A stretch of 25,065 bases of DNA from a bacterium (GTDB taxonomy: Bacteria; SZUA-182; DTGQ01). Below are positions 15,713 through 23,761 of this stretch, one piece after another. Within the stretch, counting starts at the first letter, position 1; each line of letters begins with the position of its first letter. Below the pieces are notes generated by a model. It did no database searches. It saw only the letters and a program-made list of their open reading frames with translations, and had not been told where the DNA came from. Both the position numbers and the translations under genes were made by a program. The stretch lies in assembly GCA_023512255.1 (NCBI GenBank), contig JAILZY010000050.1, positions 1 to 25,065 of the forward strand. Reading direction: 5' to 3'.

Positions 15713-16255
15713 TTAGAGCAGGCTGCTGGTGCGGGGTGTTTTTAGGGCATGGTAGCTGTCGAGATATTTTTCGATTGCCTTATGATGGGCTGCTCTTGGA
15801 TATATCTCTCTCTGGACATTATCGGCAGAGTTTTTTGTCCAGTGCTGGTTCAGGGAGAAAATCATCTCAGCTATATCTTTTTGGATAGTAGTGAGGACCT
15901 CGATCCTGATTTGCTCGGCCTGACCCCGTGCCTGCCGAAGAATCCTCTCGGCTTCCTCACGGGTTTCTTTCAAGACTCGATCCTTAATCAACATATTGGC
16001 CATCTGCCCCTGACTCATTAAGGCCGCGGCCTCGTTCTTCAGGTCCTGTAAGAATTTTTCCCTCCTGGCCTGCCAAACCTGCTGTTCATGCTTTCTAAGA
16101 TGTGATTCAGCGGCGGATGGAGATCGGTGAGAGGATCGGGCCAAACGGCGAAAAATTCCCCTGAGCAGACCTCTGACCATTTCCCAGAAAATTATGACTA
16201 GCAGGATAAAGACAATCAAAGCCATCAGGTTTTTCGGTGAAAACATTGATGTCAA
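15713..16255 (-). CDS. AtpF-like membrane-anchored coiled-coil protein
   Basis: 180 residues from a TTG at 16255, eight bases after AGGAGG in a purine-rich leader; the ATG at 16246 is a possible later start but is less well spaced. One N-terminal membrane helix (about 10-27) is followed by a basic linker and a long charged helix (50-137). The stretch RVLKETREEAERILRQARGQ around 93-112 resembles the F-type ATP synthase b-subunit stalk. The last 40 residues do not look like subunit b. No other atp gene is near, so it may be an orphan b-like protein or an unrelated membrane-anchored coiled coil. It is separated from cytochrome b by 295 bases containing a long purine tract (15650-15692). Confidence 0.65.
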   Translation of the reverse strand: MTSMFSPKNLMALIVFILLVIIFWEMVRGLLRGIFRRLARSSHRSPSAAESHLRKHEQQVWQARREKFLQDLKNEAAALMSQGQMANMLIKDRVLKETREEAERILRQARGQAEQIRIEVLTTIQKDIAEMIFSLNQHWTKNSADNVQREIYPRAAHHKAIEKYLDSYHALKTPRTSSLL

Positions 16256-16431
16256 AATTCCTCCCTCCTGTATCCTGGTGGTGAGTAATCAGAAAAAGAA
16301 AATAGATGCCTGAGCACTGATAATTTTTTATTTTTATATTAAGATTAAGCAAGTTTGATGCCGAAGGGGTTGATTTTCGAGCAATATCCAGCTAAAACCA
16401 AAAGGGACAGGACAATTGCCCTGACCAAAGA

Positions 16432-16474
16432 AAGAGCCAGGAGGGTAAAGGCTGCTTATTCCTGGCTCTTTTTT
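16432..16474 (-). terminator. Terminator downstream of glnS, possibly bidirectional
   Basis: AAGAGCCAGGA (16432-16442) pairs perfectly with TCCTGGCTCTT (16460-16470) across a 17-base loop. Minus-strand transcripts from glnS then reach TTTCTTT; on the plus strand a run of six T follows. The remaining 16256-16620 spacer holds a short tandem repeat (16530-16581) and the purine-rich leader of the AtpF-like gene. Confidence 0.75.
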
Positions 16475-16529
16475 GGGGATGTGCGCCCTAGGTGGATAAG
16501 ATAAGGAGGAGATTAAGAATTAAATTTGC

Positions 16530-16581
16530 GAAAAATCATGGGTAATGTGAAAAATCAGGTAATGTTAAAAATCATGGTAAT
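16530..16581. repeat. Short tandem repeat downstream of glnS
   Basis: Three imperfect units, 16530-16548 (19 bases), 16549-16565 (17) and 16566-16581 (16), all of the form RAAAAATCATGGGTAATGT with small deletions. A further GAAAAATC follows at about 16597. It lies 40-90 bases past the glnS stop and before the terminator. No function is evident. Confidence 0.6.
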
Positions 16582-16620
16582 AAGAATTTAGCCTGTGAAA
16601 AATCTATACACCCATCCTCT

Positions 16621-18375
16621 TTAACCCTTGCCTCCTTGTGCTTTTTCAATCTTGGCCCATGAGTCACGTAAGCCAACCGTTCGGTTGAAAACCAGCAAGC
16701 CATTGACAGAATCAACCGGATCGAGGCAGAAATAACCAAGTCGCAAGAACTGATAGCGGCTTCCTGGCTTGGCTGAGGCCAAAGATGGCTCAACTCGGCA
16801 TGAAGTCAATATCTCGAGCGAGTTAGGATTCAGGTAATCCTTGAAATCATGTCCGGGCTCCACCTCGTTTGGATTTTCTTTAATAAACAGATGATCATAT
16901 AGCCGCACCTCAGCAGGAATCGAGTGAGCAGCCGAGACCCAATGCAGGGTTCCTTTGACATCTCGGCCATCCGAAGACCAGCCGCCCCGGGTTGCCGGAT
17001 CATAGGTGCAGTGAAGCTCGACGATTTGGCCACTGTCCTTATCCTTGACTACATCAGTGCATTTTATGTAATAGGCATGTTTTAGCCGCACCTCGCGGCC
17101 AGGAGCAAGGCGGAAAAACTTTTTTGGCGGATCTTCCCGAAAATCCTCCTGCTCGATATACAATATCCGTGAGAAGGGAATCTTCCGTGATCCCATGCTT
17201 GGGTCTTCAGGATTATTCTCAGCCACAAGCTCTTCCACCTGATCCTCCGGGTAGTTGTCGATCACTACCCGCAATGGACGCAAGACGGCCATGACCCTTG
17301 GCGCCCGCTTGTTCAAATCCTCTCTGAGGTAGTATTCTAGTAGGGCGATATCCACCAGACTATCCCTTTTGGCTACGCCGATCCGATCGCAAAAATTACG
17401 GATAGCTTCTGGCGTGTAGCCTCGCCTACGCAATCCAGCCAGGGTGGGCATCCTGGGATCATCCCAACCGCTGACATATCCCCCCTCCACCAGCTCATGG
17501 AGCTTTCGCTTGCTCAGCACGGTATGGCTGAGGTTGAGGCGGGCAAACTCGATCTGCCGCGGATGACACTTGACGTTCAATTCATTTAGAAACCAATCGT
17601 ATAGGGGCCGGTTATTCTCAAATTCCAGCGTACAGATAGAGTGAGTAATTCCCTCGATGGAATCTGAAAGACAGTGAGCAAAATCGTACATCGGATATAT
17701 GCACCATTTATTACCTGTCCGATGATGAGTTACTCGCCTGATGCGGTAGATGGTCGGATCACGCATATTTAGGTTTGGAGAGGCCATATCGATCTTGGCC
17801 CGCAGGACACGTGAGCCATCTTCAAATTCCCCTGCCCTCATGCGTTCGAATAACTCCAGATTTTCCTCAACCGAACGATTTCGGTAGGGGCTGTTCTGGC
17901 CAGGCTCAGTCAAGGTGCCTCGGGTGTTCCTGATCTCCTCTGGGCTCAGATCACATACATAGGCCTTGCCAGCTTTGATCAATTGCACGGCATACTGATA
18001 GAGTTGCTCGAAATAGTCAGAGGCATAAAATAGCCGATCACCCCAATCGAACCCAAGCCATTTGATATCTTCCTTGATCGACTCTACATACTCGACATCT
18101 TCTTTAGTCGGATTTGTATCGTCAAACCGCAGATTGCAAGTGCCGCCTGGATGCTCGGCAGCAATACCAAAATTCAAGCAGATAGACTTGGCATGTCCGA
18201 TGTGAAGATAACCGTTCGGCTCAGGCGGGAAGCGGGTAGCTACTCGTCCGTTATTTTTCCCTGCCTTTAGGTCCTCGGCAATGATAGCCCGAATAAAGTC
18301 AAGGGAGGAGGCGCTCTCATTCTTGACAGGATTGTCAAGGGCAGTGCTGTCTTTTTCAGTATCTGGCATTCTCAT
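16621..18375 (-). CDS. glnS: Glutaminyl-tRNA synthetase
   Basis: Cytoplasmic class I enzyme charging tRNA-Gln with glutamine. The ATG at 18375 has AAGGAAC just upstream; another ATG lies two codons later. The product is 584 residues, about 30 longer than E. coli GlnRS, mostly from a hydrophilic N-terminal tail. Signature sites are [17 protein letters not shown] (48-64, HIGH at 58-61) and VLSKRKL (286-292, the KMSKS-like loop). Other GlnRS-specific features are [11 protein letters not shown] (82-92) and [12 protein letters not shown] (274-285). The C-terminal half contains the beta-barrel anticodon-binding domains. It is GlnRS rather than GluRS by these motifs. It stands as a single gene with its own terminator. 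A direct GlnRS route suggests that GatCAB-dependent Gln-tRNA formation is not needed here. Confidence 0.97.
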   Translation of the reverse strand: MRMPDTEKDSTALDNPVKNESASSLDFIRAIIAEDLKAGKNNGRVATRFPPEPNGYLHIGHAKSICLNFGIAAEHPGGTCNLRFDDTNPTKEDVEYVESIKEDIKWLGFDWGDRLFYASDYFEQLYQYAVQLIKAGKAYVCDLSPEEIRNTRGTLTEPGQNSPYRNRSVEENLELFERMRAGEFEDGSRVLRAKIDMASPNLNMRDPTIYRIRRVTHHRTGNKWCIYPMYDFAHCLSDSIEGITHSICTLEFENNRPLYDWFLNELNVKCHPRQIEFARLNLSHTVLSKRKLHELVEGGYVSGWDDPRMPTLAGLRRRGYTPEAIRNFCDRIGVAKRDSLVDIALLEYYLREDLNKRAPRVMAVLRPLRVVIDNYPEDQVEELVAENNPEDPSMGSRKIPFSRILYIEQEDFREDPPKKFFRLAPGREVRLKHAYYIKCTDVVKDKDSGQIVELHCTYDPATRGGWSSDGRDVKGTLHWVSAAHSIPAEVRLYDHLFIKENPNEVEPGHDFKDYLNPNSLEILTSCRVEPSLASAKPGSRYQFLRLGYFCLDPVDSVNGLLVFNRTVGLRDSWAKIEKAQGGKG

Positions 18376-18421
18376 ATCAGTTCCTTACCTAAAATCTTTA
18401 TTAATATAAGAGTATTTTAAG

Positions 18422-18451
18422 TGAATATTACGATTTTTCGGGTATTGGCAA
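18422..18451 (-). promoter_or_regulatory. Possible glnS promoter
   Basis: On the minus strand TTGCCA (18451-18446) and TATTCA (18427-18422) are separated by 18 bases, about 45 bases before the glnS ATG. The match to consensus is moderate. Confidence 0.3.
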
Positions 18452-18597
18452 TGATCGTAGATTAACAATTTAACGCAACTATTTTATCATAATATCAGCT
18501 TCCATTCCAGCGGGTTAAAGAGAAAAACATATCTTCTTCAATTTCTCCAATTAATTTCCCCAATTCCATGCAATTCCTCTTACCCTTTATCTCAAGA

Positions 18598-18650
18598 TCT
18601 CGAGCGCAGCTTGGTAAGCTGTTATCTCAAGCGCAGCTTGGGTAAGCTGT
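18598..18650 (-). repeat. Tandem duplication across the beta-helix gene stop
   Basis: 18598-18622 and 18625-18650 are near-identical 25/26-base units, each containing GCGCAGCTTGG and TAAGCTGT. The stop codon of the beta-helix gene (18622-18624) falls at the junction, so the last residues (LPKLRLR) come from one unit. Confidence 0.7.
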
Positions 18651-19854
18651 CTAACTCCTTGGAGGCCCTCCCCTTGTCCTCTCCGGCAGCAGCAGACGAT
18701 AAGCTGCCTTCGCTTATCAGCGGGGTTGTTCCGTTGACGATTAGCCAGGTGCACTGATTTTTCCCTTTGATGATTATCCCAGGCTCTATGCTCAAGGTGG
18801 CGCCTTCGGCTACGGTTAGGCCGTTGAGCATATATGGACAATCCGGGCTATTGTTAAGGTGAGTGTCAGCAGTGATTACTCCTGCAAGGCAGATACCTCC
18901 ACCACAATCTCTGATTGTGTTATCGGAGATGAACACCTTGCCTGTACAAGATAGGAAGGCGGCAAACAGGCCGTTATCCGAGAAGGTGTTTTCGGTGATA
19001 ACTGGGGTTGAGGTGCCGAGGGAGTAGATTCCGTAGGTGCGGTTGTGGTGGATGGTGCATCGCTTGATGGTGGGGCAGGATGCGCCCTCGCAGAGGATGC
19101 CGGCTGAGGAGCTGTGGCTGATGGTGCAGTGGCTGATGGTGGGTGAGGCATCCTGCAATCTTAGGCCACAGGCTCGGCTGTGGCTGATGGTGCAGTGGGT
19201 GATGGTCGGGGAGGCCTGATTGCAGAAGATGGCGCTCATCTGGCTGCCTGAGCCACCGTAGCTGATTAGGCAGTGATCGAGCAGAGAGGCCGAGGCCGAG
19301 CTTGCGGAAAAAAATAGCCCGTCCCAGTCGCCGCTTGCCGGCGATGAGCTCTTTGAGCCGCTGGCTGATGAGCCGCTTGAGTCGCCGTTGGTGTCTCCGC
19401 CCCACCTATCATCCCTCAGAGAAGTAAAGATGATGGGTGCCTGCTCTGATCCCCTGGCCAGTAGTGTCCCGTTTATGATCAGCCTGCTTCCCTGATCGAC
19501 TCCCTTGATGATGGTGCCCGGCCTGATAGTCAAAGTGCTGCCTTTGGCTATGGTAACTTTTCCATCGAGCACATAAACCCGCTCTGAAGACCAGACCGTA
19601 TCAGCATGAATAGTTGTCTGGTCGGGTAAAATGAGGCAAGAAGCAGTGCTGGCCGAGGCGGCTGGTTTTTCCATTACTGATGGAATTATCGGCTCATTTC
19701 TGACCGACGAGACAGAAGCAATGGCGCTTGTTGTTGCGGCAGCATCGACCACGGTCTTCGCTGTTGAGCAGAGAATAACTGTGAAGGAAAGGATCAAGAA
19801 AAAACACCTCACAGAGCTAGGTACCTGTAGTCTTTCGGTTATTAGCCTGATCAA
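18622..19854 (-). CDS. Secreted right-handed parallel beta-helix protein
   Basis: The TTG start at 19854 has GAGG seven bases upstream; 410 residues. A signal peptide (hydrophobic 15-30) precedes an Ala/Ser-rich linker. Residues 78-145 form a module with VTIAKGSTLTIRPGTIIKG and LIINGTLLARGSEQAPIIFTS, typical of beta-helix proteins carrying a roughly 'low-cost' envelope fold. A Ser/Gly-rich insert (155-176) follows. Residues 205-320 hold about five rungs of the form SPTITHCTISHS-x-GI, roughly 23 residues each. A second partial copy of the first module appears at 326-376 (VAEGATLSIEPGIIIKG, LIVNGT) and breaks off abruptly into unrelated sequence. No catalytic residues can be assigned. Probably exported; polysaccharide binding or a structural role is inference. 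The gene stands alone downstream of repeat copy E. Confidence 0.82.
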   Translation of the reverse strand: MIRLITERLQVPSSVRCFFLILSFTVILCSTAKTVVDAAATTSAIASVSSVRNEPIIPSVMEKPAASASTASCLILPDQTTIHADTVWSSERVYVLDGKVTIAKGSTLTIRPGTIIKGVDQGSRLIINGTLLARGSEQAPIIFTSLRDDRWGGDTNGDSSGSSASGSKSSSPASGDWDGLFFSASSASASLLDHCLISYGGSGSQMSAIFCNQASPTITHCTISHSRACGLRLQDASPTISHCTISHSSSAGILCEGASCPTIKRCTIHHNRTYGIYSLGTSTPVITENTFSDNGLFAAFLSCTGKVFISDNTIRDCGGGICLAGVITADTHLNNSPDCPYMLNGLTVAEGATLSIEPGIIIKGKNQCTWLIVNGTTPLISEGSLSSAAAGEDKGRASKELDSLPKLRLR

Positions 19855-19975
19855 TTGGAAACCTCAAAGAAGCTCATTATGTATGAAAATAAGATTATGA
19901 AATAAGAATGCTTATTAACTATTATAGTTCGACTAAAACCGTAAAATTCGCTTAAAGATTGTTATCGTTAACTTA

Positions 19976-20094
19976 ACTGGTCCTCTCGCTAAAAAGGTGC
20001 GCAAGCTGGGTGGACACACAAAGGCCGCTTCTAAAATTGATTGGGTAATTGATCCGTAGCGTACTTGTGTTACGTACTTGGCAAGAAAACCACT
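19976..20094 (+). repeat. Dispersed palindromic repeat, copy E
   Basis: Begins ACTGGTCCTCTCGCTAA and ends GCAAGAAAACCACT, inverse termini of the same family as 24676 and 24788. The interior shares GACACACAAAGGCCGC and TTGATTGGGTAATTG with those copies. 119 bases, non-coding. Confidence 0.75.
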
Positions 20095-20143
20095 TAAAAG
20101 CCAGGAGAAAACAAACCAGAGAGGGGGTAAAAAGAGGAAAAAC

Positions 20144-20311
20144 CATTTCTCAGCCTGTGATGGGAAAAGCTGCTGATGCCGAGGCAGCAACAACTATGCC
20201 TTGCACTATTTCCCAGCCTGACACTATTTCTCAACCTGATAGGGAAAGCTAACCGAATCTTCATCGACGGCTGAGAATCAGGCACTATTTCCCAGCCTGA
20301 TAGGGTAAGCT
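20144..20311. repeat. Cluster of four irregularly spaced 18-29 base repeats
   Basis: Copies at 20144-20171, 20204-20221, 20222-20250 and 20283-20311 share the core ATTTCCCAGCCTGA; three also share the following GGGWAAGCT segment. Spacers differ in length (32, 0 and 32 bases), so this is not a CRISPR array. It lies between copy E and the stop of the small membrane protein gene. Open frames here are repeat translations. Together with copy E this accounts for most of the 19855-20384 spacer. Confidence 0.6.
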
Positions 20312-20384
20312 CCCCCCGATAGCGGCAGCCTCTGAGATATGATGCCAGCAAGGGCAGGATGATTTCGCCTAAGGTCTCAAATTA

Positions 20385-20618
20385 TTATCCTAGATGCGTT
20401 ATTATCCAGGCCATACTGATTAGAAATATTATGAGTGGCTTGATGATGTCGAACTTGTACCTTATGCCATGCAAGACATCGGTAGCATCCTGAAGAGGGG
20501 TATAATAGTGCGATTTTACTATCCTGATATAAGCAAGCAAAAATGACCCTAGAGCCAAGAGCCAGGCTAAGGAATCGATATATCCATTGGCTATTAGAAA
20601 CTTAATCCACCTCTGCAT
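20385..20618 (-). CDS. Small two-helix membrane protein
   Basis: The ATG at 20618 lies 4-6 bases after GGGGAGAG, clearly better than the GTG at 20672 in the same frame. The product is 77 residues with two predicted membrane helices (about 14-33 and 59-75). They are separated by a polar loop containing YYTPLQDATD. The short tails would place both ends on the same side of the membrane. I do not recognise a family, and there are no close neighbours to suggest a role. Confidence 0.55.
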   Translation of the reverse strand: MQRWIKFLIANGYIDSLAWLLALGSFLLAYIRIVKSHYYTPLQDATDVLHGIRYKFDIIKPLIIFLISMAWIITHLG

Positions 20619-21541
20619 AATTCTCTCCCCTTGTGAGGTCAACTTAGCCAGTGATAGGTCATCTATCTTCACCTAGAAATAATCAGTGAAAGAGGTAGGA
20701 AAGAGTACTCTTCCTATAAAAGCATATTTCCTTCAGAAGAATATTTCCTATTTATTTTATCGCAACATTAGCACTATTTCTTTACTCGATATATTCGGTT
20801 ATTACACTAAATAAGCACAAGGATGTGACTCCTAGGTAAGCATAAGGCTAAAATTACTAAAGGAAAATTCCCTTTTTCATTATTCTTCGGCTTTCGACTA
20901 GAGGTATTGAAAATGATGATTTTGAATAAAAAGCTCAAGGTGAAAGGTGAACTTTTACCTTGACTATCTTTTCGATAATGGAATAAAATTATTATTGTTA
21001 CCGAGGAAGTGTTAGAAATTTGAGTTAAGTATAAAAGATTAATTTTTATTACTAAAACTAGATGAGAACAGGTAGGAATTTTTATTTTTTTTTATCTTTA
21101 TCTAACCATTGGCCGCAAGATCTTGAGTATTCCAAAAAAATTTTACTCCCCGCAGATTTTTCCATCAGCTTACCCATATTCAGCGAGAGATTATGTCGAT
21201 AATACTTTCAGGCGGAATGAGCCTCAATGATTTTACCCAGGAGTATAAGTCAAGAAAATATAATTTCTCAAATTACAACCACAAAGAAATTTGATTCAAG
21301 ACTGGTAATTTATCTTGTAATACGAGAGAGACTGCTTGAAAAAATTAAGGGAATTTTTGACCGTATGTTGTATCATGTGCTTTGGAGAGGGAGATTGACG
21401 TGCAAGGAGAGAGTATGCTCGATGATGTCGATGAAGGAGGGAATCGTTCCAGAGACATCTTGAATATCTGGTGAAGATCGAGGAAGAGGTTCTTTTATTC
21501 ATTTTCCCCTAAAAATTTCCCTAAAAATGAGGTGATCAAAG
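20619..21541. other. AT-rich region without a supported gene
   Basis: About 920 bases precede the DUF4921 gene. A frame at 21227-21463 lacks a ribosome site and any recognisable sequence. A hairpin-forming segment (CAAGGTGAAAGGT...ACCTTG, about 20936-20962) is followed by TTGACT (about 20959) and AT-rich sequence that could be a promoter. Several purine-rich stretches near 21390-21500 resemble ribosome sites without a following gene. A small RNA or a decayed gene cannot be excluded. Confidence 0.4.
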
Positions 21542-22936
21542 ATGTATCGTTTACACAAGATGATCTATCGTGTGATGCCGGACGGCACAGGAAAGCAGAT
21601 CAACCCCTTTACTGGAAGAGAGGTTTGGACAATCCCTGGCCGGAAAAATAAACCTAGCTACAATAGCTTCAAATCAGCACCCAAGGAAATAACCCCGCGG
21701 GAGCCGGAAGATTATTGCAATTTTTGCGCCGCTAACTATAAAAATACTCCGCCTGAGAAGGCTCGGCTGGTCAAGACCGAGCAAGGGTATAAATCACTTA
21801 ATCGTCTTGATGCCGCCCAGGTCTTCAGTAGTGAAGCTGAGTTTCGGCGTATACCGAACCTTTTTGAAATTGTAACCACAGATTACTGGGAGAAAAATTA
21901 CAACTACAAGCTGGATGGAATCAATAAGGAGTGGAAGCAGCGCTACATTTCCAGTGAAGAAGGGTTAAAGCATGTGTTGGGTATCATTGATTTGAAACTG
22001 AAGCTGTCTGGTCTGACGCCGGAGGAAATCGCGGCCAAATCTGTGGATGAGAAGTTGAAAATGGCCAATGCCTTTTTCTGCGGCGGCCACGAGTTGATTG
22101 TCGCTCGCAAGCACTACAAGCCCGGTGCTCATTATGACACTGATCTGTGCTCTTCGGGAGAGCTTACCCAAGAGGAGCATTTTCAATATTTTAAATTTAC
22201 CATCGAGGCCATGGAGGACATTTACGCTCAAAATCGATATGTCCGCTACGTGAGTATATTTCAGAATTGGCTGCGGGATGCCGGGGCCTCATTTGACCAC
22301 TTGCACAAGCAATTGGTAGCCTTGGATGAGTGGGGTACATCGATTGAGCAGGAGCTGGCTTTGGTCCAGTCCCACCCAAATATCTACAACGATATGGCGG
22401 CCAATTTCGCCTGCTACAATAACTTGGTTATCGCCGAAAATGATTACGCCATGGCTTTTGTTGATGTCGGTCATGTACATCCTACCCTGGTTGTTTATTC
22501 AAAGAGCGAGCACCTTCGGCCAAATGAACATACCGACGAGGAGTTACGAGGCTTCAGCGATCTTGTTCATGCCTGCCATGCGGCTATGGGCAAGGCCATC
22601 TCCTGTAATGAGGAATGGTATTATTGTCCGCGGGATGCTATTATTCCCATGCCCTGGCACATCCTGATAAAGTGGAGGATAAATACCCCAGCTGGCTTTG
22701 AAGGTGGAACCAAGATTTTTATCAATCCGATGGGGCTGACCGAATTAAGAGACATCATGGTTCCCCGGCTGTATGAGTTGCGAGACAAGAAAATTATTGA
22801 TGGATTTAAGATTGCTGAGGAATGTCCGGTCCGGCCCAATTCTCTACGCTACAGCCAGCGGCAGGGCTATGCGGCTATAAGTCCTGCGGTTTCTATCCAA
22901 GTTCCTGCTGATCTTGTTGGCGCAGGCTTGGAATAG
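21542..22936 (+). CDS. DUF4921 / galactose-1-phosphate uridylyltransferase-like protein
   Basis: The ATG at 21542 has GAGGTGAT about eight bases upstream; 464 residues. The N-terminus (MYRLHKM, then KQINPFTGREVWTIPGR at 18-34) matches the DUF4921 family as I recall it. DYCNFC (57-62, C59 and C62) corresponds to the zinc-binding CxxC of GalT-like enzymes. ASFDHLHKQLVA (249-260) gives H253-x-H255-x-Q257, the HIT-superfamily nucleotidyl-transfer site whose histidine forms a covalent uridylyl- or adenylyl-intermediate in GalT. CGGHELIV (180-187) may add a zinc or substrate ligand. A nucleotide-transfer reaction on a sugar phosphate or similar substrate is likely, but the substrate is unknown. No sugar-metabolism genes adjoin it. 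A cytoplasmic location is likely, with no signal peptide. Confidence 0.88.
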   Translation: MYRLHKMIYRVMPDGTGKQINPFTGREVWTIPGRKNKPSYNSFKSAPKEITPREPEDYCNFCAANYKNTPPEKARLVKTEQGYKSLNRLDAAQVFSSEAEFRRIPNLFEIVTTDYWEKNYNYKLDGINKEWKQRYISSEEGLKHVLGIIDLKLKLSGLTPEEIAAKSVDEKLKMANAFFCGGHELIVARKHYKPGAHYDTDLCSSGELTQEEHFQYFKFTIEAMEDIYAQNRYVRYVSIFQNWLRDAGASFDHLHKQLVALDEWGTSIEQELALVQSHPNIYNDMAANFACYNNLVIAENDYAMAFVDVGHVHPTLVVYSKSEHLRPNEHTDEELRGFSDLVHACHAAMGKAISCNEEWYYCPRDAIIPMPWHILIKWRINTPAGFEGGTKIFINPMGLTELRDIMVPRLYELRDKKIIDGFKIAEECPVRPNSLRYSQRQGYAAISPAVSIQVPADLVGAGLE

Positions 22937-23014
22937 CTCTCCGTCCTGCCAAAGCGGAAAAGAAAGGTCAAAGAAAAGAACAGTCCACAATTAAGGTTTG
23001 CTGGTCTAGTGTGG

Positions 23015-23110
23015 ATTTCCTGCGGCTTGGCGTTTGCAGGTCGCAGGAAATTTGCAGTTAATTTGTTGGGTTACTATATGTTTGCACTTTTTCTGTGTTT
23101 GCACTTTTTT
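23015..23110. repeat. Hairpin plus short direct repeats after the DUF4921 gene
   Basis: ATTTCCTGCG (23015-23024) pairs perfectly with CGCAGGAAAT (23042-23051) over a 17-base loop. Downstream, TGTTTGCACTTTTT occurs at 23079-23092 and 23096-23109. The T-runs after the hairpin could help end transcription, but they are 35 bases away. Confidence 0.5.
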
Positions 23111-23182
23111 TCGACCCTTTGATTTTACCGGATTTGCTATTAGAGGGAATTTCCAAGGATTTCAAGGGGTTAAGTAATTTTC

Positions 23183-23360
23183 ACTACCGGACACTTTTAT
23201 CGGCATTCCCGCGAAAGTGATAATCCATGTATAATTGCAGCAACCTTCTGGTATAATTGCAAGCAACCCTTCTGGATTCCCGCCTACGTGGGAATGACAT
23301 GAAATGCCTGCACTTAAGAAGTGCACATACAAAACCGGAAGATAAAATGTGTCCGCTAGT
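23183..23360. mobile_element. 178-base element with terminal inverted repeats (MITE-like)
   Basis: The left end ACTACCGGACACTTTTATC (23183-23201) is matched by the inverse of 23341-23360 with one substitution and one extra base. No coding capacity. Inside are a tandem repeat of GTATAATTGCARCAAC-type units (23229-23250 and 23251-23274) and a small palindromic GATTCCCGCCTACGTGGGAAT element (about 23275-23295) of a kind common in bacterial spacers. The termini resemble those of insertion sequences with GGACAC ends, so it may be a non-autonomous derivative. Confidence 0.55.
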
Positions 23361-23404
23361 TGTGTCTGCTAGTAAGAAGAAATTTCGGCAAACGTTAAGT
23401 TTGG

Positions 23405-23761
23405 TTACTTTTTGAAAAAAAGTCGAAGCGAAACAATCAAGAGTAAGGAAGCAAAAAAAAACCGCAGCTTTGCTTCGGGAAGCCGATTGGCGATGGCGGC
23501 ACCAATGTATCCGCCGATAAAAAAACCAAGAGACATAAAGATAGCCGGTTTGATATGAACATGCCCGTCGCGGTAGTATCTGAGAACAGCTAGCAGCCCA
23601 ATTGGAGGAAGCAGGGTGGCCAGGGCAGTGCCTTGAGCCTGATGCTGGCTGTATTTAAAAAGATAAATCAGAGCGGGAATGATGATCACCCCACCGCCAA
23701 GCCCGAAGAAGCCTCCGAATATGCCGGCGACAATCCCGATGATAATATAATTTATAAACAA
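23405..23761 (-). CDS. Half-size TSUP (TauE/SafE-type) membrane transporter
   Basis: The TTG at 23761 has AAGGAG seven bases upstream and overlaps the end of the DUF89 gene by 10 bases, so the two are translationally coupled. The frame extends upstream inside that gene but has no good start there. 118 residues with about four membrane helices. Characteristic motifs are GGFFGLGGGVIIIPAL (16-31) and QAQGTALATLLPP (41-53), and the C-terminal helix ends in KK. Full TSUP proteins have two such halves (about 250 residues); half-size members are known and presumably dimerise. The family exports or imports sulfur-containing and organic anions. The substrate here cannot be deduced. Confidence 0.85.
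   Translation of the reverse strand: MFINYIIIGIVAGIFGGFFGLGGGVIIIPALIYLFKYSQHQAQGTALATLLPPIGLLAVLRYYRDGHVHIKPAIFMSLGFFIGGYIGAAIANRLPEAKLRFFFASLLLIVSLRLFFKK

Noticed and set aside
20144-20311. CRISPR array
   Set aside because: Repeats differ in length and sequence, two of them abut directly, and no cas gene is present.
20094-20351. Minus-strand frame over the 20144-20311 repeats
   Set aside because: Its sequence is a translation of the short repeats and copy E, with no ribosome site.
21227-21463. Plus-strand 78-codon frame before the DUF4921 gene
   Set aside because: No ribosome site and no recognisable family; other frames in the same stretch look equally plausible.
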